Assembly (NCBI GenBank): GCA_934655935.1
Contig: CAKUHJ010000074.1
Coordinates: 1-9,354 of the forward strand
Reading direction: 5' to 3'
DNA length: 9,354 bases
Origin: an uncultured Oscillospiraceae bacterium
GTDB taxonomy: Bacteria; Bacillota; Clostridia; Oscillospirales; Oscillospiraceae
Shown: positions 6,435 to 9,354 of the stretch, in pieces
Numbering within the stretch: the stretch's first letter is position 1
How the letters are laid out: each line of letters starts with the position of its first letter
Notes under the pieces: generated by a model
The model's database searches: none
What the model was told of the DNA's origin: nothing
What the model saw: the letters and a program-made list of their open reading frames with translations, nothing else
Made by a program: the position numbers and the translations under genes

Positions 6435-6480
6435 GGCGCATTCTGCATAAATTTGCATCAGGAAATGTGCATATTTACGG

Positions 6481-7170
6481 TCAAAGCGCTGCAAATAATC
6501 TGGAAAAGAGAGGCGCCAGCAGCAGCGCCGGAAGAAAATTCGCAACCTTCAGCTTGGTCAGCCCCAGCATATTCAGCCCCAGAGCCAGCAGCATCACAGA
6601 GCCTGCGCACGCCAGCTCCGCGATATCCGTCTCGGAAAGCAGCGGCGCAATGAGCTGCGCCAGAAGCACGATCGCGCCCTGGTAGACAAAAATCGCCCCG
6701 GCCGAGAGCAGCACTCCGACGCCGAGCGTCATGCTGAGCATGCAGGCGGAAATCATATCCAGCAGAGACTTGGAAAACAGCATGTCGTTCTCTGCGCGAA
6801 GACCGGCGTCAATGGAGCCGACGACCGCCATCGCGCCCACGCAGAACAGAAGACTCGCCGTTACGAAGCCCTGCGCAAGACCGCCCTTTTCGCCTTCATG
6901 CCGCAGCCGCCGCTCCACGCTCTGGCCAAGACGCTCCACAGCTCCCTCCAGATTCAGAAGCGTCCCGATTGCGGTGCCCGCCGCCATGGAGGCAATCAGC
7001 GTCAGAGAATTTTCTCCCTTGAGCATGCCTGTAATGCCGATGCTGATGATGCAAAGCGCAACGGCCGACATGATCGCCGAGGAAATCCGCTCCGGAATTC
7101 CCTTCTTCAGCACCAGCCCCAGCAGGCCTCCCAACAGCACCGCAGCCGTATTGACCAGAACTCCCAGCAT
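6481..7170 (-). CDS. DUF554 family integral membrane protein (YdfK/YqgA type)
   Basis: A 229-aa, very hydrophobic protein of the DUF554 family, whose transport or other function is not established. The ATG at 7170 is chosen over the GTG at 7176 because GGAG at 7176-7179 lies 5 nt upstream and the resulting start, MLGVLVNTAAVLLGGLLG, matches the usual M-G-x-x-VN-xx-A opening of the family. About six to seven membrane segments are visible, near residues 3-22, 31-50, 55-73, 101-120, 145-173, 186-203 and 208-226, with a charged loop at 76-98. Family-like motifs are VGAMAVVGSIDAGL (111-124) and GLTKLKVANFLPAL (203-216). It lies upstream of marR on the same strand. No terminator is evident after its stop, so some read-through into the marR region is possible, but a shared function is not implied. 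Confidence 0.88.
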   Translation of the reverse strand: MLGVLVNTAAVLLGGLLGLVLKKGIPERISSAIMSAVALCIISIGITGMLKGENSLTLIASMAAGTAIGTLLNLEGAVERLGQSVERRLRHEGEKGGLAQGFVTASLLFCVGAMAVVGSIDAGLRAENDMLFSKSLLDMISACMLSMTLGVGVLLSAGAIFVYQGAIVLLAQLIAPLLSETDIAELACAGSVMLLALGLNMLGLTKLKVANFLPALLLAPLFSRLFAAL

Positions 7171-7213
7171 TTTCACTCCGCTTCCCTTCCGGATAAAATC
7201 GCCACTGGATATT

Positions 7214-7242
7214 ATTCTATCACAGCCGCCGCAGTTTTAAAA
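7214..7242 (-). promoter_or_regulatory. Predicted promoter of the DUF554 gene
   Basis: On the minus strand, TGATAGAAT (7222-7214) is an extended -10 with a 5/6 core. A weak -35, TTTTAA (7242-7237), sits 17 nt upstream. The start would fall about 35-40 nt before the ATG at 7170. Confidence 0.5.
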
Positions 7243-7306
7243 GCAGCCGTTTTGCACGAAAAAGCCTTCTTTTTTCCCTGTTTTCTTCCTCTTATTGTAA
7301 AAATAG

Positions 7307-7335
7307 TGGAAATTTTGCGCAAAGCATGCTATAAT
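7307..7335 (+). promoter_or_regulatory. Predicted promoter of the DUF4015 hydrolase gene
   Basis: TATAAT at 7330-7335 is a perfect -10, extended by TGC at 7327-7329. TGGAAA at 7307-7312 is a 4/6 -35 with a 17-nt spacer, behind an A-rich stretch (7299-7305) that could act as an UP element. Two short palindromes, TTTGCGCAAA (7314-7323) and AGCATGCT (7324-7331), fill the spacer and enter the -10 box. The leader of about 60 nt holds a 6-bp hairpin (7353-7358 with 7362-7367). Confidence 0.7.
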
Positions 7336-7401
7336 GACTTAAATTCGGCTGTTCCGGGCAGCCCGGAGCGGCCCCACAGTTTAGGAAAGCAGGTACAGAT
7401 C

Positions 7402-9192
7402 ATGATCAAACGCCCGAAACGGCGTCCCGCCCGCAAGGCCCCGGAGCAGGCCAGGGACGCCCGCACGCAGGCGCTCAAGCGGCTTCTGCGTGATCATTTC
7501 TGGACGCTTCTTATTGCGCTTCTTTGCCTGATCGCGCTGGTTCTCCTGATCGTCGTCATCGGCGGCGGCAAGCCCCGCCAGGAGCAGCCCACGGTTCAGC
7601 AGACGGACAATCCGGTCCGCTATGAAGACGGCTTCCTCTGCGGCAGCACCCCGCAGATTGCCTATTATGACGCGCAGCTGCAGCAATCCGGCAGCGCCGC
7701 ACGCGGTGAGAAGGTCACGTACACCACCCGGGACCCGCTGGAGCGGGACGGTCATACCTACTATATGACCTATTTTGAAACGCTCGACTTCGGCTATGTG
7801 GACAGCCTCAGCCTCACGCAGGACGAGACCTCCATCGTACAGGAAAAGACCGTTTACGTCCGCACGCCGCAGAATCTCCGCGCCGCAGAGGACACGCTTG
7901 CGCTGGGCGCGCTCGTCCCGCAGGGAACCGCGCTTACCGTGCTCGGCTACGACTCGCTTTATAACGGCGTCGTCAATCTGTACCGCGTCTCCTGCCAGGG
8001 ACAGACCGGCTACATCAGCGGCCAGTATGTCTGCACCAGCGAGGACGAAGCCAAGGAGGTCTACGACCGCTTCGGCGTTTACACCGTACACGCCGGGCGC
8101 GGCGACGACTGGGGCGGTGGCGACGGCGAGAGCCTTGACTATTATCCGCGCGAAAAGGCCAGCTTCTCCGACAACGTCATGCCCGAGCGCTGCTGCAGCC
8201 TCTATCTGACGTGCGACCCGGACGTCCTGGCCCATGTGGACGATTACATCGCCTATGCGAAGTCGACGTCCATCAACGCCTTTGTCGTCAACATCATGGA
8301 CGGCACCTCCATCGGCTATCCGTCCGAGGTTTACCTGCAGTACTCCCCCACTGCCTATCAGTACGCAAACAACACCACGGAGGAATACCGCGCCGCCATC
8401 CGGAAAATCAAGGACGCCGGCTTTTACTGCATCGGCCGGCTGACGACCTTCAACGACTCCCATTTCGTCACCGATCATCCCGAATATGCCATTGCGGACG
8501 GAAGCGGAGCGCCGCTGTATGTCGCGGGAAGCTACTGGCCAAGCGCCTTCTGCCGCTATGCGTGGGAATATAAGGTCGCGCTGGCAATCGACGCCGTCCA
8601 GACCATGGGCTTCGACGAAATCCAGTTCGACTACGTCCGCTTCCCGGACAGCACCTACGCCTATGAGCAGGACGGCAACATTGATTACCGGAACACCTAT
8701 GGCGAAACAAAGGCGCAGGCCATCCAGCGCTTTCTGATGTACGCGGCGGATATCCTGCATACATACGGCGTCTATGTCGGCGCGGACGTCTTCGGCGAAA
8801 CCTGCGGCACCTATGTCACGGCCTATGGCCAGTACTGGCCCGCCATCAGCAATGTCGTCGACGTCATCTCCGGCATGCCATACCCCGACCATTTCAGCCA
8901 GAATGGAAATTACCGCCCCTGGGAGCATCCGTACGAGACGCTTCTGGACTGGGCGGAATCCGCAGCCAAGCGCCAGGCGGAAACGCCTTCCCCCGCCGTC
9001 GCCCGGACCTGGATTCAGGCCTATGACGCCATCCGCCCTCCCTACAATGCCTACGGCGCGGAGGAGGTCGGCGGGCAGCTCCGCGCGCTGGAGGAGGCCG
9101 GCCTCACCGGCGGCTTTATGGCCTGGAACGCCTCGTGCAGCCTGGAAAAGCTTCAGGCGCTCAAGCCCGCGTTTGACGCACTGACAGAATGA
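7402..9192 (+). CDS. Membrane-anchored SH3-like/DUF4015 putative glycoside hydrolase
   Basis: A 596-aa surface protein. The ATG at 7402 follows AGG at 7391-7393 and gives a basic cytoplasmic N-terminus (MIKRPKRRPARK), then one membrane anchor at about residues 34-53. The longer frame from 6898 only overlaps DUF554 in antisense. Outside the membrane comes a possible beta-rich segment (about 72-140), an SH3-like module (about 147-211: VYVRTPQNLRA...GYISGQYV), and a TIM-barrel-like DUF4015/putative glycosyl hydrolase domain (about 255-592). Recognisable stretches of the latter are INAFVVNIMDG (291-301), GFYCIGRLTTF (340-350), GFDEIQFDYVRFPD (403-416, with candidate acidic residues Glu406 and Asp410), YVGADVFGET (458-467) and GGFMAWNAS (570-578). 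An extracellular polysaccharide or wall glycan substrate is inferred from the barrel fold and SH3 module; none is proven. It has its own promoter and is followed by a strong hairpin, so it is probably monocistronic. Confidence 0.9.
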   Translation: MIKRPKRRPARKAPEQARDARTQALKRLLRDHFWTLLIALLCLIALVLLIVVIGGGKPRQEQPTVQQTDNPVRYEDGFLCGSTPQIAYYDAQLQQSGSAARGEKVTYTTRDPLERDGHTYYMTYFETLDFGYVDSLSLTQDETSIVQEKTVYVRTPQNLRAAEDTLALGALVPQGTALTVLGYDSLYNGVVNLYRVSCQGQTGYISGQYVCTSEDEAKEVYDRFGVYTVHAGRGDDWGGGDGESLDYYPREKASFSDNVMPERCCSLYLTCDPDVLAHVDDYIAYAKSTSINAFVVNIMDGTSIGYPSEVYLQYSPTAYQYANNTTEEYRAAIRKIKDAGFYCIGRLTTFNDSHFVTDHPEYAIADGSGAPLYVAGSYWPSAFCRYAWEYKVALAIDAVQTMGFDEIQFDYVRFPDSTYAYEQDGNIDYRNTYGETKAQAIQRFLMYAADILHTYGVYVGADVFGETCGTYVTAYGQYWPAISNVVDVISGMPYPDHFSQNGNYRPWEHPYETLLDWAESAAKRQAETPSPAVARTWIQAYDAIRPPYNAYGAEEVGGQLRALEEAGLTGGFMAWNASCSLEKLQALKPAFDALTE

Positions 9193-9198
9193 TCCTGT

Positions 9199-9226
9199 GG
9201 CTGCCTGCTGAAGACAGCAGGCAGCC
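9199..9226 (+). terminator. 12-bp stem-loop after the DUF4015 gene
   Basis: GGCTGCCTGCTG (9199-9210) pairs perfectly with CAGCAGGCAGCC (9215-9226) around AAGA, 6 nt after the stop codon. As at 1912-1939, no T-tract follows and the repeat begins at the very next base. It is probably part of the gene's 3' end processing or termination. Confidence 0.6.
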
Positions 9227-9333
9227 CAGCGTGTCGAAAAAAATTTTTCGACACGCTGGGCCCGGTTTTCTACTTCAAAAAAGTTCAGAAAACCGCTTGA
9301 TTGAACGCGAAGGGGGCTTTTTGCCCCCTTCAC
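9227..9333 (+). repeat. Intergenic multi-hairpin repeat, copy B
   Basis: 107 nt corresponding to copy A at 1940-2047, in the same orientation and again directly after a plus-strand gene. The first stem is better preserved here: 9225-9241 pairs with 9244-9260, giving 17 bp of near-perfect palindrome around CAGCGTGTCGAAAAA. The second is weaker: CGGTTTTCT 9263-9271 pairs with AGAAAACCG 9287-9295 and the inner part has decayed. The third is better: GAAGGGGGC 9309-9317 pairs perfectly with GCCCCCTTC 9323-9331 around TTTTT. Positions 9334-9354 hold nothing I can assign. Confidence 0.85.
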
Positions 9334-9354
9334 TCTTCCCCCGCTGCTCTGTCG

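Noticed and set aside
6414..6480. Terminator for the DUF554 gene
   Set aside because: Only a 4-bp GCGC/GCGC stem (6429-6439) and scattered GCAT motifs are present, with no stable stem followed by a T-tract.
7256..7300. Pyrimidine-rich tract in the divergent promoter region as a terminator or small RNA
   Set aside because: No stem precedes the T-runs, and both neighbouring genes point away from it. It reads best as AT-rich promoter-upstream DNA.
7381..9333. Open minus-strand frame of 650 codons opposite the DUF4015 gene
   Set aside because: It begins inside repeat copy B and mirrors a well-supported plus-strand gene. Ala/Gly/Val/Arg-rich without domain features.

Overview
The window looks like ordinary chromosome from a GC-rich clostridial Firmicute, probably in the Oscillospiraceae/Ruminococcaceae neighbourhood. 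The assignment rests on gene content (SLH domains, NlpC/P60, a MarR-controlled heterodimeric ABC exporter, DUF554, a DUF4015-type hydrolase), on strong GGAGG ribosome binding sites and on high GC at third codon positions. It is inferred from style, since no rRNA or other marker gene is present. I see no phage, transposase, CRISPR, tRNA or rRNA.

Layout: (1) Positions 2-571, plus strand: the 3' three quarters of an exodeoxyribonuclease III gene. It overlaps by ATGA with (2) 568-1896, a secreted protein with three SLH repeats, an SH3b domain and a C-terminal NlpC/P60 peptidase. (3) 1897-2130, a convergent intergenic region with a chain of hairpins, including copy A of a repeat of about 108 nt. 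(4) 6285 down to 2131, minus strand: a tightly overlapping operon of a MarR regulator and two ABC half-transporters. It is driven from a region (6286-6434) with two identical palindromic operators over the promoter and a large hairpin in the leader. (5) 7170-6481, minus strand: a DUF554 membrane protein. (6) 7171-7401, a divergent promoter region. (7) 7402-9192, plus strand: a membrane-anchored SH3-like/DUF4015 putative glycoside hydrolase. (8) 9193-9354, another terminal hairpin followed by copy B of the repeat.

How the genes work together: the two ABC subunits carry complementary defects. One has Asp and Gln in place of the catalytic Glu and H-loop His; the other has an LSQGQ signature. This is the pattern of asymmetric multidrug exporters such as BmrC/BmrD, LmrC/LmrD and TM287/288. 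The MarR protein very likely represses the operon through the twin palindromes. The NlpC/P60 and DUF4015 proteins are both envelope enzymes with SH3-like modules, and each is followed by the same repeat.

The least explained material is non-coding. One item is the two-copy repeat, with a 47-nt identical core, always preceded by a 12-bp stem whose sequence differs between copies. The other is the marR leader hairpin, which could compete with a stem that masks the marR Shine-Dalgarno sequence. No clearly new protein system is evident.
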